Source: Brevundimonas diminuta 3F5N
Lineage (GTDB): Bacteria; Pseudomonadota; Alphaproteobacteria; Caulobacterales; Caulobacteraceae
Direction of reading: 5' to 3'
DNA length: 64,000 bases
Assembly: GCF_900163625.1 (NCBI RefSeq)
Contig: NZ_FUIE01000034.1
Location: 1 to 64,000 of the forward strand
Shown: positions 7,055 to 19,928 of the stretch, piece after piece
Numbering within the stretch: position 1 is the first letter of the stretch
How the letters are laid out: every line of letters begins with the position of its first letter
Made by a program: the position numbers and the translations under genes
Notes under the pieces: model-generated
Seen by the model: only the letters and a program-made list of their open reading frames with translations
Database searches by the model: none
Told to the model about the DNA's origin: nothing

Positions 7055-8164
7055 TCAGCGGCCGTCCAGCATGTTCAGGGCGTCGCGACGCTCGTCCTCG
7101 AACCGCTGGGCCACGCCCGCCTGAACATCGGCGCGCGAGCTGGAGAAGTAGGCCAGTTCGCCGTTGCCGTCGCGACGGCCGCGCTCGTCATAAACGGCGT
7201 TGATGAGCGCCCGATCATAGTCAGCGCTGGCGGCATCGACCCCCTGGCGCTCAACCGCCGCCATAGCGCGGGTGACGACCGCCGTGTTCGGGCCGTGATG
7301 GACCGAGGTCGACCACACCACATCCTGCAGCGCGTGCGAGCGGTTGGAGATGTCCAGGCCCGCATTCTCGATCCGGGCGGACTGCACGTCATAGTGGGTG
7401 CGCTCGATGAATGCGTGCTGGGCGGCCTGGAAGGCTTCCGGCTCGCGCGCGGCGATGGCGCGCCAGGTGTCGGAGAAGCCGCGCGTACCCGCCGCCGTTC
7501 CGCCGAACTCATCGGCCCAGCGCGCGCCGTCGGCGGCCAGGAACTCCTGCGGCCGGTTGCGATTCACCGCCAGCTGATAGGAGCCGTAGGACACCCCGCC
7601 TGGATCGCCCGAGCCGGAAGACACCGTGCCGGGGCCGCGTCCGCCCGTCTCATAGCGCGCCGACAGGGCGCCCAGGTTCGGATTGACGCCTTCCTGCCCC
7701 GCCGCGGGCGTCGCCTCTGCGACGGGTTCAGAAACAGGCGTCGACTGGACCGGCGTCGCCGTCTCAGGCGCCGCGCCGTTCAGGCGGATCTGCTGTCCGA
7801 CGTGGATCAGCGACGGATTGGCGATGCCGTTGTCCGCCGCCAACTCGCGCCAGCTCATCCCGTATTGCTGGGCGATGCCCGACAAGGTGTCGCCGCCGCG
7901 CACCGTATGAACGGCCGTCGCCTCGGCCTGCGCGGCGCCCCGGCCTTCCCCCGCGCCGACCGGCAGCGTCACGGTCTGGCCGGGATGGATCAAGTTCGGA
8001 TTGGTGATCTGGCGGTTCGCCGCCAGCAGGTCGCCCACGCTGACGCCATAGCGTTCGGCGATGCCGGACAGGGTTTCGCCCGCCCCGACTGTGTGGGCGG
8101 GCGCAGCGTCGCGCGCCCCGGCGGCGGCGGACTGGCTGGTGGCGGAGGAAGCGGCGAGAGACAT
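7055..8164 (-). CDS. Two-LysM protein with C-terminal lysozyme-like domain, candidate secreted peptidoglycan hydrolase
   Basis: A 369-residue protein. LysM repeats lie at about residues 24-68 and 86-128 (HTVGAGETLSGIAERYGVS and HTVRGGDTLSGIAQQYGMS), for peptidoglycan binding. A Pro/Thr-rich linker leads to a domain with ARYETGGRG, GGVSYGSYQLA and a later HYD motif, a pattern I associate with lysozyme/chitosanase-like domains of phage- and secretion-linked hydrolases; Glu172 is the likely acid. No signal peptide is present, so export would need a specialised system. The start at 8164 has GGAG eight bases upstream; an earlier ATG extends into promoter sequence. An inverted-repeat site lies about 66 bases upstream. 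Confidence 0.85.
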   Translation of the reverse strand: MSLAASSATSQSAAAGARDAAPAHTVGAGETLSGIAERYGVSVGDLLAANRQITNPNLIHPGQTVTLPVGAGEGRGAAQAEATAVHTVRGGDTLSGIAQQYGMSWRELAADNGIANPSLIHVGQQIRLNGAAPETATPVQSTPVSEPVAEATPAAGQEGVNPNLGALSARYETGGRGPGTVSSGSGDPGGVSYGSYQLAVNRNRPQEFLAADGARWADEFGGTAAGTRGFSDTWRAIAAREPEAFQAAQHAFIERTHYDVQSARIENAGLDISNRSHALQDVVWSTSVHHGPNTAVVTRAMAAVERQGVDAASADYDRALINAVYDERGRRDGNGELAYFSSSRADVQAGVAQRFEDERRDALNMLDGR

Positions 8165-8229
8165 GGGTCGGCTCCAAAAGACGCGGTGATCCGTCAGGCC
8201 ACTCTGGCGTCTCTTCGCGCGTCTGAAAT

Positions 8230-8245
8230 CTGGGGCTTTCCCTAG
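8230..8245. promoter_or_regulatory. Inverted-repeat site 3 (candidate type III regulon operator)
   Basis: CTGGGG-CTTT-CCCTAG, five of six bases of the left arm and all of the right arm of the CTAGGG-n4-CCCTAG repeat. It is in the 206-base divergent region between the LysM gene (start 8164) and the plus-strand gene at 8371, and is closer to the LysM gene. Confidence 0.6.
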
Positions 8246-8271
8246 CGGCGCCATTCGCGGCCCATCAGGCG

Positions 8272-8287
8272 TAGGGGATGTCCCTAG
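8272..8287. promoter_or_regulatory. Inverted-repeat site 4 (candidate type III regulon operator)
   Basis: TAGGG-n5-CCCTA with a trailing G; it fits the same family with the left arm shifted by one base. It lies about 84 bases before the ATG at 8371 and is followed at 8326 by CATAGG. The divergent region thus holds two sites, one for each flanking gene. Confidence 0.55.
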
Positions 8288-8370
8288 CTAAGGACGCCCC
8301 CAGCTTATGCCGACGCCGTCCCGATCATAGGCTGGCTCCAGTATTCGCCCGTATCGTGCAGGAGCCGGTC

Positions 8371-9822
8371 ATGACCGTCACGCCCCTTTCGTCGTCCGCC
8401 GACACTCGCGTTTTGGCCTCGCCCGTCAGCGGTCCTGTCGCTGGATCGCCCTCGACCAGCCGGGTCGATCAGGCGCTGGACACGATCCGCGATCGCCTGG
8501 ACGAAGGCTTCTTCAACGACGTCTCCCAGGGCGACCTCAGGGACATCAACGCCACGCTGAACGGCCTGACGGCGGAAGAGCGCAACGCCGTCGTCTCCGA
8601 ACTGTCCGACGACGAGTTGAACAAGTGGACGGACGAACTCGACAACTCCGGCTTCCTCGGCATGGGCGGCGGGCTGAACGTGGACGAGCGCCGCGACCTT
8701 CACACGACGCTTGGCGGCTCGCTGGACGCGACCCAGCTGGAGCGCGTCTACAACGCCTACGACAACCGCGAGCAGAAGATCGAGCTGGCGCAGGGCGTCG
8801 CCGCCCACGCGACTTCCGACGTAAAGACCGACTTCATCGCCGCCCTGGCGCCTCAGACGACCGAGGCCGACGGCATGGGCGGCGTGATGATCTCCGACAT
8901 GGGCGATGCCGAGGGCCTGGCCGTGGCCCATGTGCTGGGCAGCCTGGGCGGCAACGCCTCTGCGCTCAGCACCGCCTATGGATCGCTGAACGACACCCAG
9001 CTGTCGGCCGTCTTCGAGGCCGGAACCCAGCAGACCATGTACGCGAACATGCAAGGCGGCGCGCCGACCTACAGCTATGACGCCGGGCCGCTGGCCGATG
9101 TCGTCGACGCCGCCGCCACCAGCCCCGACGCCGAGCTGAAGGCGCGGGTGTTCGAGCTGGCGGGCCGCCAGATGGCCAGCGTCTCAGACGCCAACGGCGT
9201 GCTGACGCCCTCGCTAGGGACCGGCGAAGCCGCCGACGAAATCCGCGCCAGCATGGAGGGCCTGCTGAAATCCGACGTCAACGGCGTGGTCGACGCGCTG
9301 GAGCAGGACTATCAGGCCGGCAAGGGCATGACCGCCTTCCTGCAGGAGACCCTGGGTCAGGACGGCGGAGCCGACACGATCCGCGGCCTGGTCGACCAGC
9401 TGGCGCGCGGCAATGATCTGAACGGCGACATGCTGCAACGCTTCACCGCCCCGACGCAGCAGGACGGCGGCGTCTTCTATCCGGCCGCCGAGCGTATGGG
9501 CTATTTCTCCGGCGCCCTTCATGAAGCCTTCGAAGGCGTGAACAAGGGCGCGGCCGAGAACGTCGAGACGCTGAAGACCATCTTCGGCTTCGCCACCGGC
9601 AAGCTGCCTGGGCCGGGCGTCAGCGATGCGACCGGCTGGCTGAGCGACCAGGTCTTCGACACGGCCCTGAGCCAGTATCAGAGCGGTCAGGCCGACCTGT
9701 TCGAGAGCATCGTGGCGTTGACCACCCCGACCGGCGCGGACGGCCGCCGCCCCTATGACGGCCCGGCCGAAGTCAGCTACAACGAGGGTTGGGAGTCCGT
9801 GACGCGGATTCCGCTGAACTGA
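8371..9822 (+). CDS. Large hypothetical protein of the effector set, with a C-terminal DGGVFYP domain
   Basis: A 483-residue acidic, helical protein with no signal peptide or membrane segment. The N-terminal third (LTAEERNAVVSELSDDELNK and following) looks like a repeat-rich scaffold. The C-terminal part (about residues 305-430) contains DGGVFYPAAERMGYFSGAL at residue 365, a pattern found again in the lipoprotein encoded just downstream. The ATG at 8371 has AGGAG six bases upstream; earlier in-frame codons lack a binding site. Placed in the candidate regulon by site 4. It may be a secreted effector or a structural secretion protein; I do not recognise a catalytic motif. Confidence 0.78.
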   Translation: MTVTPLSSSADTRVLASPVSGPVAGSPSTSRVDQALDTIRDRLDEGFFNDVSQGDLRDINATLNGLTAEERNAVVSELSDDELNKWTDELDNSGFLGMGGGLNVDERRDLHTTLGGSLDATQLERVYNAYDNREQKIELAQGVAAHATSDVKTDFIAALAPQTTEADGMGGVMISDMGDAEGLAVAHVLGSLGGNASALSTAYGSLNDTQLSAVFEAGTQQTMYANMQGGAPTYSYDAGPLADVVDAAATSPDAELKARVFELAGRQMASVSDANGVLTPSLGTGEAADEIRASMEGLLKSDVNGVVDALEQDYQAGKGMTAFLQETLGQDGGADTIRGLVDQLARGNDLNGDMLQRFTAPTQQDGGVFYPAAERMGYFSGALHEAFEGVNKGAAENVETLKTIFGFATGKLPGPGVSDATGWLSDQVFDTALSQYQSGQADLFESIVALTTPTGADGRRPYDGPAEVSYNEGWESVTRIPLN

Positions 9823-9863
9823 TCCTCAGAGTCTGGCCGCGCCCGGACGGAAAGGACGCGGCC

Positions 9864-10451
9864 TTGCCTGCCCCCCGTTGGCTTCTGATCCTGGCGACCC
9901 TGACCATGCTGACCGCCTGCGACTCCTCCCCCGCCGCCCCTGACGCCGCGCCCGAAGCGACGCCCGCCGCCGTCACGACCGAGAGCTTCATCGCCGCCGC
10001 CGCCCGGATCGACGCGAACGCTCTGCCCGCCCTGGCGGACGCCGTGGACGCCGACCCTGCGGGCGTGGCGAACCAGCTTCAAAGTGGTCTGGGCGGTCGT
10101 CGGGCCTTGCAGGCCTACGCCGCCGCCATGCTGGAAAGCGGACAGGCGGATCGTCTGGGGCGGCAATGGGCGGCGCTGACGGCAGACCCCACCGCCCTGT
10201 CTACCGCTGAACAGAGGGACGGCGGCGTCTGGCATCCTCGCGCCGAGGACGCCGGCTTCTTCACAGGCGGAATCGCCGCCGCGCTGTCGCAAAACCCCAA
10301 GGCCCTGCCCGACTTCGCTCAAGGCGCAGGCGTCGTCCCGCCCGCTCCCGGCCAGGACGTCTCCGAATGGCTTTCAGCACGCATCGACGCCTTGCCTCGC
10401 CCCGCCCGCGCCGCCTTCGACCAGGCTCTGCACGCGGGCGCCGTGCGCTAA
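9864..10451 (+). CDS. Putative lipoprotein with the same DGGV-type domain as its upstream neighbour
   Basis: A 195-residue predicted lipoprotein: a short hydrophobic signal ends in the lipobox LTAC (Cys19), so it is probably anchored in the periplasm. The start is TTG at 9864, chosen because AAGGA lies seven bases upstream and it places the signal at the N-terminus. The mature part repeats, in shortened form, the C-terminal domain of the 483-residue protein: DGGVWHPRAEDAGFFTGGI at about residue 119. It lies 41 bases after that gene. A periplasmic homologue of part of a candidate toxin could act as an immunity protein; this is inference. Confidence 0.75.
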   Translation: MPAPRWLLILATLTMLTACDSSPAAPDAAPEATPAAVTTESFIAAAARIDANALPALADAVDADPAGVANQLQSGLGGRRALQAYAAAMLESGQADRLGRQWAALTADPTALSTAEQRDGGVWHPRAEDAGFFTGGIAAALSQNPKALPDFAQGAGVVPPAPGQDVSEWLSARIDALPRPARAAFDQALHAGAVR

Positions 10452-10462
10452 GGCCCCACAGT

Positions 10463-10478
10463 CTAGGGAAGACCCTAG
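10463..10478. promoter_or_regulatory. Inverted-repeat site 5, perfect CTAGGG-AAGA-CCCTAG
   Basis: The only perfect copy of the repeat: six-base arms and four-base spacer. It lies between the lipoprotein gene and the lipase gene, about 55 bases before the lipase ATG. A CATAGG hexamer begins 42-43 bases from the centre, a spacing shared with site 2. The arms contain CTAG, a tetramer rare in most bacterial genomes. Confidence 0.65.
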
Positions 10479-10532
10479 CAGCGCGGTTCGGCGAGCAGCG
10501 ATAGGGTGACTGCATAGGATCGGGAGGCGACC

Positions 10533-11438
10533 ATGCAGATCGACCGGATCGGCGCGACATCGTTCCAACCTCAAGCGGCGCCGACGCCGACGCGCTTCGA
10601 CGATGACCCGCGCGTCGCCCTGGACTGGGCGCCGCCGCCCGCCGCGCCAGTTCAGGCCCAGGCCGTCGTCTCCTCCGCCCGTTCGGACAATGTCGTCGAT
10701 CTGGACGCCGCGCGGACGCATCTGGCGCTGTCGGCCGACGTTTATAACGACACCCCCTCGCCGCCCGACGGCTGGCACGTGGCGGGACCGGACGACCTGG
10801 ACCGCTTGCGCCTGACGCCCGACCTGCTGGAGCGCGCCGATTCCGAATTCCGCGCCCGCGTCTATGTCAGCGACGAGGGCGGTCAGACCCGCTACGTCGT
10901 CGCCTTCCGCGGCTCCCAGGCGGGCGAGGACTGGCTCAACAACGGCCAGCAGGCGCTGGGCCTGTCCTCCGAGCACTACGACAAGGCCTTGCGCATCGGC
11001 CAGAGGCTGTCCGCTGTCGAGGCGGACGTCACCCTGACCGGTCACTCGCTCGGCGGCGGCATGGCCTCGGCCGCGTCCCTGGCGTCGGGCCACGACGCGG
11101 ACACCTTCAACGCCTCAGGCCTGCACGCCTCCACCATCGAGAGCGCGCAGGCGGGCGGACGCCCCACGCCCGACATCGACGCCTTCTACCTCAAGGGCGA
11201 TCCGCTCAGTCTGCTGCAGGACGGCGGCGACCGGATCATCCTCGGCGGCCTGGGAGCGATTCTGCTCGGCCCGCTCGGCGGCGTGGCCGCCGGATGGGCG
11301 GGCGACGCGCCCGAGGCCGTCGGCGACCGCATACCCGTGTCTCCCACCCCGCCCGAGGACCAGTCCTGGTGGAATTGGACGCCCGGCGCCCTGCACGGCG
11401 TCGAATGGTTCCAGTCCAGCCTGGACGCCATGCGATAA
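10533..11438 (+). CDS. Class 3-type lipase/phospholipase, candidate effector
   Basis: A 301-residue alpha/beta-hydrolase. The nucleophile elbow is GHSLGGG, with Ser172 as nucleophile. Preceding segments RYVVAFRGSQ and EDWLNNGQQALG fit the lipase class 3 pattern, where the first carries the oxyanion-forming residues. The N-terminal 45 residues are disordered and Pro/Ala-rich with no signal peptide, as seen in substrates of specialised secretion systems. A glycine-rich hydrophobic stretch lies at IILGGLGAILLGPLGGVAAG. GGGAGGCG-type binding site precedes the ATG. It is followed 42 bases later by an ankyrin lipoprotein; lipase plus ankyrin lipoprotein is a known toxin-immunity pattern of type VI systems. 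Confidence 0.85.
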   Translation: MQIDRIGATSFQPQAAPTPTRFDDDPRVALDWAPPPAAPVQAQAVVSSARSDNVVDLDAARTHLALSADVYNDTPSPPDGWHVAGPDDLDRLRLTPDLLERADSEFRARVYVSDEGGQTRYVVAFRGSQAGEDWLNNGQQALGLSSEHYDKALRIGQRLSAVEADVTLTGHSLGGGMASAASLASGHDADTFNASGLHASTIESAQAGGRPTPDIDAFYLKGDPLSLLQDGGDRIILGGLGAILLGPLGGVAAGWAGDAPEAVGDRIPVSPTPPEDQSWWNWTPGALHGVEWFQSSLDAMR

Positions 11439-11480
11439 GGAGGCGGAACGGCCTCGACCCGCAGTCCGTTCAACGCCAAG

Positions 11481-12344
11481 ATGCGCCTCTTCACGCCGAT
11501 CCTTCTCGCTGGAGTTCTGATGAGCGGTTGCGACGCCCGCGCCGAGGGTTTTGTCGTCGGCACCGTCCTGCCCTCCCCGGCCAGCGTGGCCGCGCTGGGC
11601 CGGGACGGTCATTCCACCCGCGACATGGTCGAGGCGGTCCGCGACGGCGACCTGACGAAAGCTCGCCGCCTGCTGGACGCCGATCCTGCCCTGGCGCGCA
11701 TCGGCGACGGACAAAATCTGGACCTGCTGACCCTGGCCGTCGCGCGTGACGACCGGGCCATGGTCAGCCTGCTGCTGGAAAAGGGCGCCCCGCCCGACGG
11801 ACCGAACGGCGAGACCTCGCTCAGCCTGGCCCTGCGCGCCCGCGAACCCTGGCACGCACAGGCCCTGCTTCAGGCAGGCGCTTCGCCTGATCCGGTCGCG
11901 CCCGGCGCCTTCTGGCCGCTGGACGAGGCCATCGCGCTCAACTCCCTGGGCGCGGTTCGCCTGCTGCTGGATCACGGCGCCGACGTGAACCGGGCCGACC
12001 GTACCGGCGGCACGCCGCTGGAGGCCGCCGTCGCCATGCGCAACTATCGCATCGCCGAACTTCTGCTGGAACGCGGCGCCGATCCTTGGGCCGTCGGCGT
12101 CAACGGCGACACCATCGCCGCCGCCCTGAACACTCCTGTCCGTCCCAGCGAGTCCGTCGAAGCCCAGGCCGAATTCCGCGTCAAAGCCCGCATGACCGCC
12201 GCCGGCTGGCGCTTCCCACCGCCCTCGGCGCAGGCCGTGCGCGCCGACGTCCTCGCCGGCCGCTGGCCTCCCGTCGGCGCAGAAGGCGGCCGTCCGCCCT
12301 CGCCCGAACTGGTGCGACGGATGCGAGAACTGTGGTCCAATTAA
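11481..12344 (+). CDS. Ankyrin-repeat lipoprotein next to the lipase
   Basis: A 287-residue predicted lipoprotein: signal with lipobox LMSGC (Cys17), then a short spacer and about five ankyrin repeats, for example LTLAVARDDRAMVSLLLEKG, VRLLLDHGADVNRADRTGG and AELLLERGADP. It would sit in the periplasm attached to a membrane. Ankyrin proteins bind other proteins. Its place right after a lipase suggests that it protects the cell against that enzyme, as ankyrin-type Tli lipoproteins do for Tle phospholipases. That role is inferred from context. No inverted-repeat site precedes it, so it is probably transcribed with the lipase. Confidence 0.83.
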   Translation: MRLFTPILLAGVLMSGCDARAEGFVVGTVLPSPASVAALGRDGHSTRDMVEAVRDGDLTKARRLLDADPALARIGDGQNLDLLTLAVARDDRAMVSLLLEKGAPPDGPNGETSLSLALRAREPWHAQALLQAGASPDPVAPGAFWPLDEAIALNSLGAVRLLLDHGADVNRADRTGGTPLEAAVAMRNYRIAELLLERGADPWAVGVNGDTIAAALNTPVRPSESVEAQAEFRVKARMTAAGWRFPPPSAQAVRADVLAGRWPPVGAEGGRPPSPELVRRMRELWSN

Positions 12345-12412
12345 TGCGTCACCGCATCGCCGCCAATTTCGCACGCGAAAAAACCATCGCATTGCACACT
12401 ATTGATGGATAA

Positions 12413-12437
12413 ATTAATGCCGTATTTTGGCATTAAT
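12413..12437. promoter_or_regulatory. AT-rich inverted repeat upstream of gltD
   Basis: ATTAATGCC (12413-12421) and GGCATTAAT (12429-12437) are perfect nine-base arms separated by GTATTTT. The 180 bases between the ankyrin gene and gltD are strikingly AT-rich for this genome. The repeat could be an operator for gltDB, or a terminator for the preceding gene, as a T/C-rich run follows. I cannot decide between these. Confidence 0.4.
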
Positions 12438-12524
12438 AGCTATTCTTTCCTTTTGTTACGGCATCAACTTGCCTAAATTGGAATAATATTTGCACACAGC
12501 GCCACCACCTCGTTTAATGTGCAC

Positions 12525-13954
12525 ATGCAAAAAGGTGGCCGTTCCAACCCTGGTGGTTTTCTGATTGAGCAGCGTCGGCTGGAGAAACAGCCCGCTGAGC
12601 TGCGCGTGCGCGCCTTCACGGAGATCACGCTCAAACCGACCGCCGCTAGCGGGACGGTCCAGGCGTCGCGCTGCACCGACTGCGGCGTGCCCTTCTGCCA
12701 GAACGCCTGCCCGCTGCAGAACAACATCCCTGACTGGCTGGCCCTGTCGGCCGACGGCGACGTTCGCGAGGCCTGGCGCGTCGCCTCGGCCACCTCGACC
12801 ATGCCCGAAATCTGCGGCCGCATCTGTCCGCAGGACCGTCTGTGCGAGGGCGCCTGCACCTTGCAGCAATCCGGCTGGGACGGCGTCACCATCGGCTCGG
12901 TCGAGGCCTGGATCGCCGACACCGCCTTCGACAACGGCTGGGTCGATCCCATCCGCCCCCTCGTCGAACGCGGCCAGAGCGTCGCCATCGTCGGCTCAGG
13001 CCCCGCCGGTCTGGCCGCCGCCGACCGCCTGCGCAGGGAGGGCTATCAGGTCACGGTCTATGACCGCCACGACCGCGCCGGCGGCCTGCTGACCTACGGC
13101 ATCCCCGGCTTCAAGCTGGAGAAGCGCATCGTCCAGCGCCGCATCGACCGCCTGGTCGAGGGCGGCGTACAGTTCGTGCTCAACACCAACGTCGGCGTCG
13201 ATGTGACTATGGATGAACTGCGGTCGCGCCATGACGCCGTCCTGCTGGCCATGGGCGTCTATCAGGCCCGCACCCTCAGCGTGCCGGGTCGCGGGCCGAA
13301 CGACACTGTCGCCGCCCTCGACTTCCTGATCGCCCAGAACCGCGTCGACTGCGGCGACGCCGCCGACGCTTCGGCGCCTCACGCGGCCGGTCGCGACGTG
13401 GTCGTCGTCGGCGGCGGCGACACGGCCATGGACTGCGTCCGCACCGCCGTCCGTCAGGGCGCGAACAGCGTCGTCTGCCTCTATCGCCGCGACCGCGACA
13501 ACATGCCGGGCTCGGCCCGCGAGGTGCAGAACGCCGAGGAGGAAGGCGTCCGCTTCGAATGGCTGGGCGCGCCCAAGGCCCTGATGTCGAAAGGCGAGGC
13601 CGTCACCGCCGTCCGCGCCCAGCGCATGGCCCTGACGGAATCCGCCTCGGGCCAGCGTCGCGACATCGCCCCCGTGGCCGGCTCGGACTTCGACCTGCCC
13701 GCCGATCTGGTGATCGAGGCCCTGGGCTTCGAGCCTGAGGCCTTTAACGAGCAGATCGACGCGGGCCTCGGCCTGACCAAATGGAACACCCTGCAGGTGG
13801 CGTGTGGCGGTTTCGCCACCACCCTGCCCGGCGTGTTCGCCGCCGGGGACGCCGTGCGCGGTGCCTCCCTCGTCGTCTGGGCCGTGCGCGACGGCCAGGA
13901 CGCCGCGGCCGAAATCGACCGCTACCTGCGCGCGCGTACCGAGGAAGCCGCGGC

Positions 13955-13958
<4 letters not shown>
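12525..13958 (+). CDS. gltD: Glutamate synthase (NADPH) small subunit
   Basis: A 477-residue protein. The N-terminal cysteine-rich part (CTDCGVPFCQNACPLQNNIP, then CGRICPQDRLCEGAC) carries the [4Fe-4S] ligands. The first dinucleotide fold is VAIVGSGPAGLAAADRL for FAD and the second VVVVGGGDTAMDC for NADPH. The subunit passes electrons to GltB for making glutamate from glutamine and 2-oxoglutarate. The ATG at 12525 is taken as start; GTG at 12519 is an alternative. It overlaps gltB by ATGA. The order gltD before gltB is the reverse of the commonest arrangement. Confidence 0.95.
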
Positions 13959-18481
<4,523 letters not shown>

Positions 18482-18522
18482 CGTCGCCTTCCCTTCCGCA
18501 GCGTCTTCTCCCCGAGACCTTC

Positions 18523-19851
18523 ATGACATCACCGACGATCACCAGGGCCGCAGCATTCTGTTGCGGCCTTTTCGCCGTTGCGCTTTGCGCGCCCGCCTTC
18601 GCCGCCGCCCCGCCTGATCTGCTAGCGCATCAGGTCCCGCTGGCGCTGGACGGTCCCGGCACGGCCTGGATTTTGACCTCGACGGCCTTCGTGCTGATGA
18701 TGACCCTGCCGGGTCTGGCGCTCTTCTATGGCGGCATGGTGCGCAAGAAGAACCTGATCGCCACCATCGCCCATTCGACGGCGGCCATGGCCATCGTCAC
18801 CGTCCTGTGGTTCGTCGCCGGCTACACCCTGTCGTTCGGCACCAGCGACGGCCCGTCCAACGGCTTCATCGGCAGTCTTCAGGCCCTGTTCCTGAATGGA
18901 GTCGGCACCCACACCGCCCACACCCTGACCCCCGGCCTGCCCGAGTTCCTGTGGATCAGCTATCAGCTGACCTTCGCCATCATCACCCCGGCCCTGATCG
19001 CGGGCGCCTTCGCCGAGCGCATCAAGTTCTCGGCCAGCGTGCTCTTCTTCACCCTGTGGCACCTGATCGTCTATGCGCCGATCTGCCATCAGGTCTGGGG
19101 CGGCGGCTGGATGGGCGAACTGGGCGTGCTCGACTTCGCCGGCGGCGCCGTGGTCCACGTCAATGCGGGCGTGGCCGGTCTGGTCTGCGCCATCGTTCTG
19201 GGTCCGCGTCATGGCTGGGGCCGGGACAACATGGCCCCGCACAACCTGGCCTTCACCGCCATCGGCACGGGCCTGCTGTTCGTCGGCTGGATGGGCTTCA
19301 ACGGCGGCTCGGCCGCGGGCGCCAATGAGATCGCCGCCGTCGCCGTCTTCAACACCCTGCTGGCCCCCGCCGCCGCCGCTGTCGGCTGGATCGCGGTCGA
19401 GTGGACGCTGAAGAAGAAGCCAACCCTGCTGGGCCTGCTGACCGGCGTGGTCGCAGGGTTAGTCGCCATCACCCCCGCCGCCGGTTTCGTCGACCCCAAG
19501 GGCGCCTTCCTGATCGGTCTGATCTCGGGTCCGGTCGCCTATGTCGGCGCGGTTTGGCTGAAACATAAGCTCAAATACGATGACAGCCTGGACGCCTTCG
19601 GGGTGCATGGCGTCGCCGGCATCGCCGGGGCCCTGCTGACCGGGGTCTTCGCCAACGCCGCCATCAACCCGCTGGCCGAAGGCGCCACAGTCTGGAAACA
19701 GGCTGTCGGCCTGGGCGGTGCCATGGTCTGGAGCGCCGTCGGCACCTTCATCGTGCTGATGATCTGCAAATGCACCGTCGGCCTGCGCGTCGAGACCGAG
19801 GCCGAGATCGAGGGTCTGGATTTCAGCCAACACGGCGAGGCCCTGCACTAG
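18523..19851 (+). CDS. amtB: Ammonium transporter
   Basis: A 442-residue Amt/AmtB channel with a cleavable signal peptide (cleavage near AFA-AAP) and 11 membrane segments. Family motifs are FYGGMVRKKN, the SYQLTFAIITPALIAGAFAERI region, FAGGAVVHVNAGVAGL, and the DDSLDAFGVHGVAGIAGALL stretch with the pore histidines. It lies 41 bases after gltB and is probably co-expressed, linking ammonium uptake with assimilation. The usual neighbour glnK is absent here. Any regulation by NtrC could not be seen from the sequence. Confidence 0.94.
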   Translation: MTSPTITRAAAFCCGLFAVALCAPAFAAAPPDLLAHQVPLALDGPGTAWILTSTAFVLMMTLPGLALFYGGMVRKKNLIATIAHSTAAMAIVTVLWFVAGYTLSFGTSDGPSNGFIGSLQALFLNGVGTHTAHTLTPGLPEFLWISYQLTFAIITPALIAGAFAERIKFSASVLFFTLWHLIVYAPICHQVWGGGWMGELGVLDFAGGAVVHVNAGVAGLVCAIVLGPRHGWGRDNMAPHNLAFTAIGTGLLFVGWMGFNGGSAAGANEIAAVAVFNTLLAPAAAAVGWIAVEWTLKKKPTLLGLLTGVVAGLVAITPAAGFVDPKGAFLIGLISGPVAYVGAVWLKHKLKYDDSLDAFGVHGVAGIAGALLTGVFANAAINPLAEGATVWKQAVGLGGAMVWSAVGTFIVLMICKCTVGLRVETEAEIEGLDFSQHGEALH

Positions 19852-19903
19852 GAGCCGCCCGGAAGAAACGCAAAAAAAAAAGGGGGCGGCTCTCGCCGCC
19901 CCC
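19852..19903 (-). terminator. Terminator between convergent amtB and amidohydrolase genes
   Basis: GGGGGCGGC (19882-19890) and GCCGCCCCC (19895-19903) form a nine-base stem with loop TCTC. Read on the minus strand it is followed by ten Ts (19872-19881), a classical terminator for the amidohydrolase gene. On the plus strand GAGCCGCCC at 19852 can instead pair with GGGCGGCTC at 19884, giving an alternative hairpin just after the amtB stop. Confidence 0.85.
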
Positions 19904-19928
19904 CATCGATTGACGTCGTCTACCGACC

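Noticed and set aside
12413-12437. Sigma-54 promoter of gltD
   Set aside because: TGGCATTAATAGCT has the wrong spacing between GG and GC for a -24/-12 element.
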